Below the pieces are notes generated by a model. The model saw only the letters and a list, made by a program, of their open reading frames with translations. It did no database searches and was not told the DNA's origin. The position numbers and the translations under genes are program-made. This document shows, piece by piece, positions 41,143 to 51,710 of a DNA stretch of 64,000 nucleotides. Origin of the DNA: Argyresthia goedartella (Eukaryota; Arthropoda; Insecta; Lepidoptera; Argyresthiidae); NCBI GenBank assembly GCA_949825045.1, contig OX463824.1:24908501-24972500 (forward strand), read 5' to 3'. How positions within the stretch are numbered: position 1 is the first letter of the stretch; the number at the start of each line of letters is the position of its first letter.

Positions 41143-43785
41143 CTAGGCAACCAGGTCGCATGGCAGGCGGTCGGGCGGGCGCGCGTGGTACGGCGCCATG
41201 TCGCGGATATGCGGATGTTGTGAGCTATCCGCACGCGCGAACATGCCCTTCGCCAGCCTCTGGACAAACTGGTCCACTGGTTCCCATCTGAGGTCCCTCT
41301 GGATCGTCGCATTCCTCACGTAGCGGGGGGCGTCGACGATGGTACGCAGAGAGAGGTTCTCTTGGGCTCGGAGTCTCCGTTTGTTCGTCTCCGAGCACAG
41401 GGCGTACCATGCCGGGGCCGCGTAGGTGAGGCGGGATCTCACGTAGCACTTGTAGATCCCGAGCTTCGCCCTCAGAGGGAGGCTGGAGTCGAGAAGTGGA
41501 CGCAGCTTGGCGCGTGCCACCTTGACCTGGTTGACGACGTTGTCGACATGTTGCTTCATGGTGAGCCGGCGATCGATGGTCACTCCCAGGTACTTCACCT
41601 GCGGAGACCACGCGATGTCCTGTCCTTGGAGCTGGAGTGGTGGTGAAAGGGGGGACTGGCCTGTGATGAGCGCCTGCGTCTTCCCAACGTTGACGGACAA
41701 CCGCCACTTGGCGAGCCAGTCGGGCAAGATGTCCAGGGTGCGCTGCAGTTTGACGGCAGCGTGCCGTGCCTGGATCGACGACGCGTAGTAGGCAGCGTCG
41801 TCGGCGAAGAGTGCCAGCTGGGCACCCGGCCCGACGGGGATGTCGTCCGTATATTGGGAGTAACAGGCTGGAGACAGGCAGGACCCCTGAGGGACGCCGG
41901 CTGCAACGGGGTGTTCCTCGGAGACGGCGTCTTCCACCATCACTCGGAAGCGGCGATTCTTCAGGAAGGAGGCAATGATCTGGACCAGTCTTCTTGGGGC
42001 TGGAGACGTCGACAATTTGTACAGCAACCCCTCGTGCCATACTCTGTCAAACGCCTTCTCCATGTCCAGGAGTACTGCGACAGTGTATTCCTTCTTGTTT
42101 AAACAAACCGTCATGTCATTCAGTACTCTGGTGAGCTGAAGCGTCGTAGAATGCTCGGGCCTGAAGCCGAACTGTTCTGGGCGCGGCTGGATGTGGGGCA
42201 GTAGCTTCGCCAGCAGGAATTTCTCAAACACCTTTGAGATGGTACTCAGTAGAGTTATCGGCCGATAGCTCTCAGGCAGCTTGGAGTCCTTGCCCGGCTT
42301 GGGCAACATGATGACCAAGCCCTCCTTCCATTGGGTTGGGAAGTGGCCCGTGCGCAAGATACCGTTAAACAGGCGCGTAACGGCCGCCACAGTACGTGGC
42401 GGCAAATGTAGCAGCGCCATGTTAGGTATGCGGTCTGCGCTCGGGACTTTTCTGGGCTTGGTACGTCTGAATGCACGCATGATCTGGCCGGGCGTGACGA
42501 CGGTGGGGTCCTCTTCGGGAGCTATCGGCGAGGCGAAGTACTCTCGCAGGTGTCTCTCGACTGCTGCGACGTGCTCCACATCATCCGTAGGGTTCGGCTT
42601 GAACTGCTCCTCGAGGCATTCGGCGAAGATCTCCGCACGGTCTTGGGCTCGAAATCTTGGTAGGCTGTCGCTGCCCAGGATTGGTCGGACGGGAGTTGGA
42701 GTAGTCGACAAATCCTGGCATAGGCGATGCACGGAGGGGACGTGGTCGCCCATGGACTCGACGTGGCGTTCCCAAGATTCTTCGGCGTGGAGATCAAGTC
42801 GGCGCTTCAGCTCTGCCGTCATGGCGTTGAGCCTGGTCTTCATCGTTGGGCAGCGGGTTTGCTGCCACTGCTTCCGGAGAGCGCGCTTATCGCGGATAAG
42901 TGCGCATAGCTCAGCAGGAAGAGGATTGGGCTTCCCCCCGCGAGCTACGGTGTGCGATGATAGGTCGAGCGCGTCTCGGATCTGGGTGGTTAGCAGCGAT
43001 GCCAGGCGGTTAACGTCTTCCAGCTGGTTGACTGGACATGTGGTCGAAGACTGGTCGAGGGCGGCGGTGAAGGCGCCCCGCTGGTAGCGTCGGCGTGATG
43101 CTGGCGGAGAGACCCGGGTGGGCAGGTCCGCCAGGACGAGAAGTACTGGCCTGTGGTCCGATGGGAGGTCAGGGAGAACCTCCTGGCTCGGCGGAGTCCG
43201 GAGACCTCTGACGACTACGACGTCGATGGTGTCCCAACCGGCCCGCGAATCGAAGTGGGTGGGCTCGTCGGGACCGATGACATCGTAGTCGTGGCTCACG
43301 GAGTCGGCAAGGATGGCGCGTCCAGCTGAGCAAACCCTGGTGGAGTTCCAGACGGTGTGCTTGGCGTTGAGGTCACCAGCGACGAGTGTCGGATGCGGCG
43401 ACTGCAGCAACCCCCGTAGTTCAGAGGTGCGGATTGGGGTACTGGGGGGCTTGTACACGGCGTACAGTCACAGCACCTGGCCGGCGACCTGGAGGTCGAC
43501 GCCCAAAGCATACAAGGATGTATACTCCTGGGCGTCAACGAGCTGGTGGACGATCTTCCTGCCGACGATGACTGCCAAGCCTCGAAAGGCCCGGCCGCTG
43601 GTGGACTTCTCGTCCTTGCGGTAGACGAAGTAGCCGGGCAGCGACAGCTTGTCGCTTCCGGCTAGGAATGTCTCGCTGATGAGCATCACGTCGACGCGGT
43701 AGTCCCTCAGGAACACCTGGAGCAGCCGCTTCTTCCCTGTCAGCGACTGCGCGTTCCAGTGGACGACCCTGAGCGGCTCATGTAT
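41143..43785 (-). pseudogene. F2 ORF2: endonuclease/RT with lost start codon and one nonsense codon
   Basis: The start ATG seen in other copies is ATA here (43785-43783). A CGA to TGA change near 43468 stops the endonuclease after DLQVAGQVL. From 43458 the frame is continuous to the stop at 41143: AGDLNAKHTVW, ESYRPITLLSTISKVFEKFL, LLDMEKAFDRVWHEGLL, GVPQGSCLSP, ALFADDAAYY, KYLGVTIDRRLTM. The catalytic FADD is intact. Relative to F4, the damage in ORF2 is limited to these two point mutations plus substitutions. Confidence 0.87.
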
Positions 43786-46216
43786 TGCGGAGCAGAGCGG
43801 TGAGTCTGCCCAGGGCAGTGGGGTCGCTGAGGAGGGCGAGCAGGGCTGTGAGGTGCCCCAAGTCCTGCTGCCCTATCGCCGCAGCCGGAGTGGCGGCGCC
43901 AGCGGCGGCCGCAGTCTCGCTAGCGGCAGGTGGAGCCGTCGCCTACTTCTTCTTCCCCCCCCGCTTCGTCTTCTGCCTGGGGACTCCGTCGTTCGCCTGC
44001 GCCATAAGCGAGGCGGGCGCCGTTTCTTCCTGCAGATCAGGACGTGGCGGAGGGGGGGGCTGCATATTCTTGAGCCCAGGCGCATTAGTGAGCGCCACAG
44101 TGCCGGCCTTCATGTTCCGCGCCTCCTGGCGGAACACGGGGCACGTCGCGTTATTGGCCGTATGCGGGCCACCGCAGTTGGCGCACGTCGGCGGCTGGTC
44201 TTTCGGGCGGGGGCACTCCCGCGCTGAGTGGGGACCGCCGCAACGCACGCACGCCAGGGGGCGGTGGCACATATGCGACGAGTGCCGGAACTGTTGGCAC
44301 CTGTGGCACTGGGCCGGGCCCTGCTTGGAGCGCCAAGCCTCGATCTTCACCCCCGGCATGTACATGAGCTCTGAGATCTCATATACTGCACCGGGGGCAC
44401 GGTCGGGATTCTTCCGCAGGGACGCGTAGAAGATGCAACCGGGGCGCCCCTTGCGCGCCCGGATCTGCTTGCAGTACTCGGCCTCCACACCGAGTTCTGC
44501 AAGTGCCGCGACAATCTCTTCCGGCGTGGTGTTGGAAGGCAGCCCGCGGATCGCCACCTTCTGGGTCTTGTCGGCCGGCAGCGAGTAAGAGAACCACCGA
44601 ACTCCGTGGTCCTTCTCCAGCCTGCACAGATAATAATAATACCTTGGACACCTTTTACACACATTGATCTAGCCCCAAACTAGGATTCCCTGTATCTTGG
44701 GTACGAGACAACGATATATATACTTATATAGAGAAATATTATACTTAGATAGATAAACAACCATGACTAGGGTACAAACATCCGTTCTCATCAAACAAAC
44801 ATTTGCCCCCACCGGGACTCGAACCCGGGACCCTTGGTTTCGTAGGCAGCGTCACTACCGACTCGGCCATTCGGGTCGTCGACGCGATAGCGCTGTACAA
44901 GCCGGTACTCGTCTTCGGCCGTGGGGGTGAAGCGCACACCCTTTTGGTAGGCGCGCGCGCTGGGAGCCCGGCCGAGCTCGCTGGCTATCGCCCTGAAGTG
45001 GTCGGCCCAGTTGGGAAGGACCTCCACAATAAGGGGCGGATAGCGCGGCTGGCGGGGCTGCTGTGGCGCAGCGCCTCCCGACGGGGCGGCGGTGGTGGTG
45101 GCGACCGCGGCTGCGGTTTGGGCGGCGGCAGCGGCAGGCGGCGTTGGGCGGGCGGGCGGCATTGGGCGGGCGGGCCCTTTCGCGGGTGCGGCGGCGTGCG
45201 GGTTCGCAGGCACAGCGGCGGGGCGCGTAGGGCGGGCGGGCACAGTCGCGGCGGTGGGTGGGATCGCGGGCGCGGCGGCGGGGCGCGTAGGGCGGGCGGG
45301 CACTATCGCGGGCGCAGCGGCGGAGCGCGTGGGGCGGGCGGGCACTCGCGACGTGGTCGCCGACGGGGTGGGCGGACGCGCGGTTGGCGGCACCGGGTGC
45401 CTCACTGGTCGGGGGGGGGGGGGGCGCGGTGCTGGGGCGCGGTGCCCCAGACACGGGAATTGCGGTCGCGGCCGCCGCGGCAAACGACACTGCGGGAGAG
45501 CACTTATTAGGTGAAACACTCGTACCTGTCATTTGTGTTGTAGCACTCTCACTGTCTCTTTCACACGCGGCGGTCGGTCCAGGGGCGGCGGCGCCAGACC
45601 CGGATGCCTGGGGCTCGCCCAGCAGGGGCGACAACCTCGGCATGTCCGGTCCGGTCTTCCTGGGTGCAGGCGGGCGGGGCGGCGGGGACGGTGAGTCAGC
45701 GAGCAAGGCCCGCTTCCCACTACCCCGCAGCAGTTCGTCCGACGGGCTTTCACTGCGCGCCCGCCTCGTCCCACGGGGCGGGGGCGGCAGGATAAGCGGC
45801 TGCTCGCGCGCCTGCTCCAGCAGTCTCGCGTCGAGGATTTCGTCGCCGGTGCTAGCCGCAGGCGTACCCTCCAGGGCCGCGTGGCTATCGGCGATGTAGG
45901 CCTCCATGGCGCGTAACAGTCCCGGCGAGAACAGTTTGGCTTGAGCGGCCCGGATTAAATATAATCCGTCCAACTCAAGCTCCGCTCTCGGCGAAACCGG
46001 ACGGCGCACCAATGGGGACCCATATTTCGTCGACGTTGAGACGGGGAGCAGGCGGTCCAGGGATGCCGATGTGGTGAAGCGACTACGGCGCGGGGTGATC
46101 CCCAGCGGCGGGCTGCCTGTCACATCGGCTTGGCGGTCACTTTCACTGACACTGACACTTTCACTGTCACTGAGACTTACACTGTAGCCCTTAGAAGGGC
46201 TTTTAGGCTCGTCCAT
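43778..46216 (-). pseudogene. F2 ORF1: Jockey Gag interrupted by a SINE
   Basis: It starts at the ATG at 46216 (MDEPKSPSKGYSVSLSDSES). The N-terminal region is polar, followed by the conserved block SPRAELELDGLYLIRAAQAK. A run of G residues at about 45412-45424 is longer than in F3 and F4 and shifts the frame. The PARPTR-repeat region is then read in another phase down to about 44887. The SINE follows, and the gene resumes at 44629 with LCRLEKDHGVRWFSYSLPAD and three zinc knuckles to a TAG near 43943 (RGGKKK, stop). Part of the Ala-rich C-terminus is deleted. Confidence 0.85.
44630..44886 (-). mobile_element. tRNA-derived SINE (lepidopteran type)
   Basis: On the minus strand the head resembles a tRNA. 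An A-box-like TGGCCGAGTCGGTAGTG (about 44869-44853) and a B box GGTTCGAGTCC (about 44825-44815) mark the RNA polymerase III promoter. The body contains TTTGGGGCTAGATCAATGTG and AAAGGTGTCCAAGGT, typical of the common lepidopteran SINE family, and it ends in (ATT)n at 44630-44640. Removing it joins CAGCGCTAT with CTGTGCAGG, matching the other Jockey copies. The TSD is masked by the tail repeat. Confidence 0.9.
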
Positions 46217-46236
46217 AGCGGCGGGCTATGGACGAG
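46208..46236 (-). promoter_or_regulatory. Start-codon hairpin of F2 ORF1
   Basis: The arms CTCGTCCATAG (46236-46226) and CTATGGACGAG (46218-46208) flank a 7-nt loop. The ATG at 46216-46214 lies within the second arm. Confidence 0.8.
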
Positions 46237-46632
46237 TTGGCTGCCCGAAAGGGTACCTACCAGGCACGACCTTAGGCGAAGCCGGCGTCCGTTCCTAGCA
46301 GATAATCCCCTCCGTGCAGCTCACTCGCGACGGCGAAGTCGCGACGCGCACGGGCGCGTGTTGCGCACGTCCGCTTTCTACGAAGCGGCGTGCGAACTGC
46401 GGTGGAACGGCGATCACTATAGGTCCGTGTGCGCGACGGTCGAAACACTCCATGATGTTCTTCTTCTTCATAATCTTCTCACGCACCCTTTCTGGGGCGT
46501 GGGGCGTCGGGGTCAGGTCGACGGACCTCTTCCCGAAGAATCGCCTCTGTCCACTCCTGTGGACAGGTCATCGGATGGCCCCTGCGGGCGGTGGTCTTGA
46601 TGTGGCGCTGGTGTGCAGTGGGTGATCGCCGG

Positions 46633-49279
46633 CTAGGCAACCAGGTCGCGTGGCAGGCGGCGGCGGTCGGGCGGGCGCGCGTGGTGCGGCGCCAGTTCGG
46701 CGATGTGCAGAAGATGTGAAGCATCCGCACGCGCGAACATGCCCTTCGCCAGCCTCTGGACAAACTGGTCCACGGTTTCCCATCTTAGGTCCCTCTGGAT
46801 TGTCGCGTTCCTCACGTAGCGGGGGGCGCCGACGATGGTACGCAGAGAGAGGTTCTCTTGGGCTCGGAGTCTCCGTTTGTTCGTCTCCGAGCACAGGGCG
46901 TACCATGCCGGAGCCGCGTAGGTGAGGCGGGATCTCACGTAGGTCTTGTAGATCCCAAGCTTCGCCCTCAGAGGGAGGCTGGAGTCGAAAAGTGGACGCA
47001 GCTTGGCGCGTGCCACCTTGACCTGGCTGACGACGTTGTCAACGTGTTGCTTCATGGTGAGCCGGCGATCAATGGTCACTCCCAGGTACTTCACCTGCGA
47101 AGACCACTCGATGTGCTGTCCCTGGAGCTGGAGCGATGGCGGAAGGAGACTCTGGCCTGTGATGAGCGCCTGCGTTTTCCCAACATTGACGGACAGTCAC
47201 CACTTGGCGAGCCAGTCGGGCAAGATGTCCAGGGTGCGCTGCAGTTTGATGGCAGCGTGCGGAGCCTGGAACGACGACGCGTAGTAGGCTGCGTCGTCTG
47301 CGAAGAGTGCCAGCTGGGCACCCGGCCCGACGGGGATGTCGTCCGTGTATCGGGCGTAGCAGGCGGGAGACAGGCAGGAGCCCTGGGGGACGACGGCTGC
47401 GACGGGATGTTCCTCGGAGACGGCGTCTTCCACCATCACTCGGAAGCGGCGATTCTTCAGGAAAGAGGCGATTGTCTTGACCGTTCTTCTTGGGGCAGGG
47501 GACGTCGACAGCTTGTACAGCAACCCCTCGTGCCATACTCTGTCGAACGCCTTTTCCATATCCAGAAGTACTGCGACAGTGTATTCTTTTTTGTTCAAAC
47601 AAACCGTCATGTCATTCAGTACTCTGGTGAGCTGAAGCGTCGTAGAATGCTCGGGCCTGAAGCCGAACTGTTCCGGGCGCGGCTGGATTTGGGGCAGTAA
47701 CTTCGCTAACAGGAGCTTCTCAAACACCTTTGAGATGGTGCTCAGTAGGGTGATCGGCCGATAGCTCTCAGGCAGCTTGGTGTCCTTGCCCGGCTTGGGC
47801 AACATGATAACCAACCTCCTTCCATTGGGTTGGAAAGTGACCCGTGCGCAAGATACCGTTAAACAGGCGCGCAACGGCCGCCACAGTGCGTGGCGGCAAA
47901 TGTAACAGCGCCGTGTTGGGTATTCGGTCTGCGCCCGGGGCTTTCCTGGGCTTGGTACGTCGGAATGCACGCACAATCTGGCCGGGCGTGACGACGGTGG
48001 TGTCCTCTTCGGGAGCTATCGGCGAGGCGAAGTACTCTCGCAGGTGTCTCTCGACTGTTGCGACGTGCTCCACATCATCCGTTGGGTTCGGCTTGAATTG
48101 CTTCTCGAGGCATTCGGCGAAGATCTCCGCACGGTCTTGGGCTCGGAATCTTGGTAGGCCGTCGCTGCCCAGGATTGGTCGAACAGGAGCAGGAGTGGTC
48201 GACAAAGCCCGGCACAGGCGATGCACGGAGGGGACGTGGTCGCCTATGGACTCGACGTGGCGTTCCCAAGATTCTTCAGTGTGGCGATCAAGTTGGCGCT
48301 TCAGCTCTGCCGTCATGGCGTTGAGCCTGGTCTTCATCGTGGGGCAGGGGGTTTGCTGCCACTGCTTCCGGAGAGCGCGCTTATCGCAGATGAGTGCGCG
48401 TAGCTCAGCAGGAAGAGGATTGGGCTTCCCCCCGCGAGCTACGGTGTGCGATGATAGGTCGAGCGCGTCTCGGATCTGGGTAGTTAGCAGCGATGCCAGG
48501 CGGTCAACGTCTTCCGGCTGGTTGACGGGGCAACTGGTGGAAGGTTGGTCTAGGGCGGCGGTGAAGGCGCCCCACTGGTAGCGGCGACGTGATGCTGGCG
48601 GAGATACCCGGGTGGGCAGATCCGCCAGGACGAGAAGAACAGGCCTGTGGTCCGAAGGGAGGTCAGGGAGAACCTCCTGGCTCGGCGGTGTCCGGAGACC
48701 TCTGACGACCACGACGTCGATGATGTCCCATCCGGCCCGCGCGTCAAAGTGGGTGGGCTCGTCGGGACCGATGACGTCGTAGTTGTGGCTCACGGAGTCG
48801 GCATGGATGGCGCGTCCAGCTGGGCACACCCTGGTGGAGTTCCAGGCGGTGTGCTTGGCGTTGAGGTCGCCGGCGACAAGTGTCGGGTGCGGCGACTGTA
48901 GCAGCCCCCGTAGCTCGGCGGTGCGGATTGGTGTACTGGGGGGCTTATAGGCGGCGTAGAGTCGCAGCACCTCGCCGGCGACCTGGAGGTTGACGCCCAA
49001 AGCATATAGGGATGAATACTCCTGGGCGTCGACGAGCTGGTGGACGATCTTCCTGCCGACGATGACTGCCAAGCCTCGAAAGGTCCGGCCGCTGGAGGTC
49101 TTCTCGTCCTTGCGGTAGACGAAGTAGCCGGGCAGCGACAGCTTGTCGCTTCCGGCTAGGTGTGTCTCGCTGATGAGCATCACGTCGACGCGGTAGTCCC
49201 TCAGGAACACGTGGAGCAGCCGCTTCTTCCCTGTCAGCGACTGCGCGTTCCAGTGGACGACCCTGAGCGGCTCATGCAT
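46633..49279 (-). pseudogene. F3 ORF2: endonuclease/RT with a 2-bp deletion and a nonsense codon
   Basis: It starts at the ATG at 49279 (MHEPLRVVHWNAQSL), overlapping the ORF1 stop as ATGCATGA. The endonuclease and the first RT blocks are intact to about 47815, where GC is missing compared with F4 and the frame shifts within PTQWKEGLVIML. The next frame carries ESYRPITLLSTISKVFEKLL, LLDMEKAFDRVWHEGLL, VPQGSCLSP and ALFADDAAYY to a TGA at about 47197, where F4 has CGA. The rest, from about 47094 (KYLGVTIDRRLTM), runs to the native stop at 46633. Confidence 0.87.
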
Positions 49280-50303
49280 TGCGAAGCAGAGCGGTGAGTC
49301 TGCCCAGGGCAGTGGGGTCGCTGAGGAGGGCGAGCAAGGCTGTGAGGTGCCCCAAGTCCTGCTGCCCCATCGCCGCAGCCGGAGTGGCGGCGCCAGCGGC
49401 GGCCGCAGTCTCGCTGGCGGCGAGAGTAGCCGCCGCGGCGCCGGCGGCAGGTGGAGCCGTCGCCTTCTTCTTCTTCTTCCCCCCCCCCCGCTTCGTCTTC
49501 TGCCTGGGGGCTCCGTCGTTCGCCTGCGCCATAAGCGAGGCGGGCGCCGTTGGTTCCTGCAGATCGGGACGAGGCAGAGGGGGAGGCTGCACCTTCTTGG
49601 GCCCGGGCGCGTTGGTGAGCGCCACAGTGCCGGCCTTCTTGTTCCGCGCCTCCTGGCGGAACACGGGGCACGTCGCATTATTTGCCGTGTGCGGGCCACC
49701 GCAGTTGGCGCACGTCGGCGGCTGGTCTTTCGGGCGGGGGCATTCCCGCGCCGAGTGGGGGCCGCCGCAACGTACGCACGCTAGGGGGCGGTGGCACATA
49801 TGCGACGAGTGCCGGAATTGCTGGCACCTGTGGCACTGGGCCGGGCCCTGTTTCGAGCGCCAGGCCTCAATCTTCACCCCCGGCATGTACAAGAGCTCCG
49901 TGATCTCGTACACAGCGCCGGGGGCACGGTCTGGGTTCTTCTTCAGGTTGGCGAAGAAGATGCAGCCGGGTCGTCCTTTGCGCGCCCGGATCTGCTTACA
50001 GTACTCGGCCTCCACACCGAGTTCTGCAAGCGCCGCGACTATCTCCTCCGGCGCGGTGTTAGAAGGCAGCCCGCGGATCGCCACCTTCTGGGTCTTGTCG
50101 GCCGGCAACGAGTATGAGAACCATCTCACACCCTGGTCCTTCTCCAGCCTGCACAGGTAACGCTGCACAAGCCGGTACTCGTCTTCGGCCGTTGGGGTGA
50201 AGCGCACACCCTTTTGGTAGGCGCGCGCGCTGGGAGCCCGGCCGAGCTCGCTGGCTATCGCCCTGAAGTGGTCGGCTCAGTTGGGTAGGATAAGGGGCGT
50301 CCA
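49272..50303 (-). pseudogene. F3 ORF1, 3' part: Gag with three zinc knuckles
   Basis: It encodes EYRLVQRYLCRLEKDQGVRW and the RRM-like or PRE_C2HC-type block (VAIRGLPSNTAPEEIVAALA). The knuckles are CHRCQQFRHSSHMC, CVRCGGPHSAREC and CANCGGPHTANNATC. An Ala-rich, Lys-containing C-terminus ends in LRNA. It is intact to its stop at 49272. The upstream half lies beyond element H at 58027-59188. Confidence 0.85.
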
Positions 50304-50307
50304 CAAT

Positions 50308-51654
50308 TGTGACGTCCCTACTTGGAGAGGAATAAAAAGATTCCAAATAGGTAGCCAACAAGAAATTTTATTTAACGTGGGTTCTCCAAATGTAGTCTGA
50401 CCCTGGTTACGCAGCAACGAATCTTCCCTGCGGGTTTTGCCGTAGTCGGAGTGCCGCTGACGTCGGAGAAGTAACGGTCCGAATGCAGCCGGAGCAGGGA
50501 AGCAGGTTAGCCCGAAGCGGTGTCAGGAACCGGGAAACCGTAGGGTAGCGAAGAAAAGCGGTGATCCCGAAGAGGTGCCAGGAACCCCGAACTGGAATTC
50601 GAAACCGTTCCTCCTTTAACATCTGTTACTGCACTCCGTCCGAATGCTCCACCCGCCAAGAAAAGAATAGTGTTGTCGTGGTGGTAACAATCAGAACGGA
50701 GTTACATATACAAAGGAAAATACAGTGCTAGGAATAAAAACAAGCAAGCATTCATATTGTTATCGGCAGACCCCACTTGGGACATTTTACAAATAATCGG
50801 ACATTCTACAAAATGTCCAAATGTGCAATCTGCCGGTAACATTAATTATTTCTATATATGAAAAAAGGATATTTATTTGTTTATCGGCAGACCTCACTTG
50901 GGACATTATGCAAACAATCCGGACATTTTATGAAATGCCCAAATATGAAATCTGCCGGTAACAATCAACAATTTCCACACAAAAAGGTAGCTAGTATAAT
51001 TTAGTAAGCTGAACATATTTTCCAGACATTCTATAAGAAGCCAAGACACACTAACGCGTGTCTAAAAGCGGGTAGCAATTTGCGTTACAATGCGATGTGA
51101 ATATCGCGAAATAATAATTAGCGAGTCTAAAAGGAATAAAACGCAACAAGCAATAAATGAAATGAGATGATTCTGGACACAAATGAGTAAGCCCGAAAGT
51201 ACCTAACGGTAAGATGATTTTAAAACAGTATCTTTCACCACTCACCTCAATCGGGGTTAATATGAAGCACAGACAAAACTAAAACGTAACTACTAGTAGT
51301 ACGTTATGATTAAACGTAAGTAATTACTGTTTAGAGTCGTTCGTCGGCGTACGGTAAAAAGGGACCGTTACAGAGCGCCAGTAGGACGGACGTGCGTATA
51401 GTGCTGAGTGAGTTTTCGGAATCCACGCCGGCGCCGCAAAGTCAAGTTGCGGTCACGGCTAGTTAGTTTAAAACGGGCCAATCATAGCAGAGCGAGTGAG
51501 TTGTCAACAGTGGAATGTTGCTAGTACAGCGCGTGAAAATTAATACTGTGATTACTAGCCTCATTTGGTAGTTTTATTAAGAGAATTACTACTTAAATTT
51601 AAAATAAGACCAGTTAATGATAGAGTGAAGACAACGGTAACTTACAACGTTACA
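50308..51654 (-). repeat. 3' LTR of element H
   Basis: It is identical by eye to 56680-58026. Inside, two similar modules (50760-50840 and 50881-50962) each begin TTATCGGCAGAC and end TCTGCCGGTAA, so each can fold into a hairpin. Short frames in the LTR occur in both copies and are not considered genes. Confidence 0.93.
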
Positions 51655-51669
51655 ATACCCCCTCGCCCA
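51655..51669 (-). promoter_or_regulatory. Polypurine tract of element H
   Basis: On the minus strand GGGCGAGGGGGTAT immediately precedes the 3' LTR. Confidence 0.75.
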
Positions 51670-51710
51670 GTAAAGGGTTTTCATACGTAATGAAAATCCA
51701 AAACCTAATT

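Larger units (their letters stand above)
40957..46449 (-). mobile_element. F2: Jockey-type retrotransposon copy carrying a SINE
   Basis: F2 is a complete unit of about 5.2 kb once the SINE at 44630-44886 is removed. It has a 3' UTR at 40957-41142, ORF2, ORF1 and a 5' UTR of about 230 bp ending GTGTTTCGACCGTCGCGC near 46450. Its 3' end directly abuts the 5' end of F1, and its 5' end directly abuts the 3' tail of F3. No spacer DNA is visible at either junction beyond a shared CATGATGTT. Confidence 0.87.

Noticed and set aside
44810..44880. tRNA gene with A and B boxes
   Set aside because: The tRNA-like head continues into a SINE body and an ATT tail and interrupts a Jockey gene, so it is a SINE and not a functional tRNA gene.
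50407..50622. Small frames in the LTRs of element H (71 and 64 codons, repeated at 56779 and 57423)
   Set aside because: They are identical only because the LTRs are identical; there is no recognisable domain.
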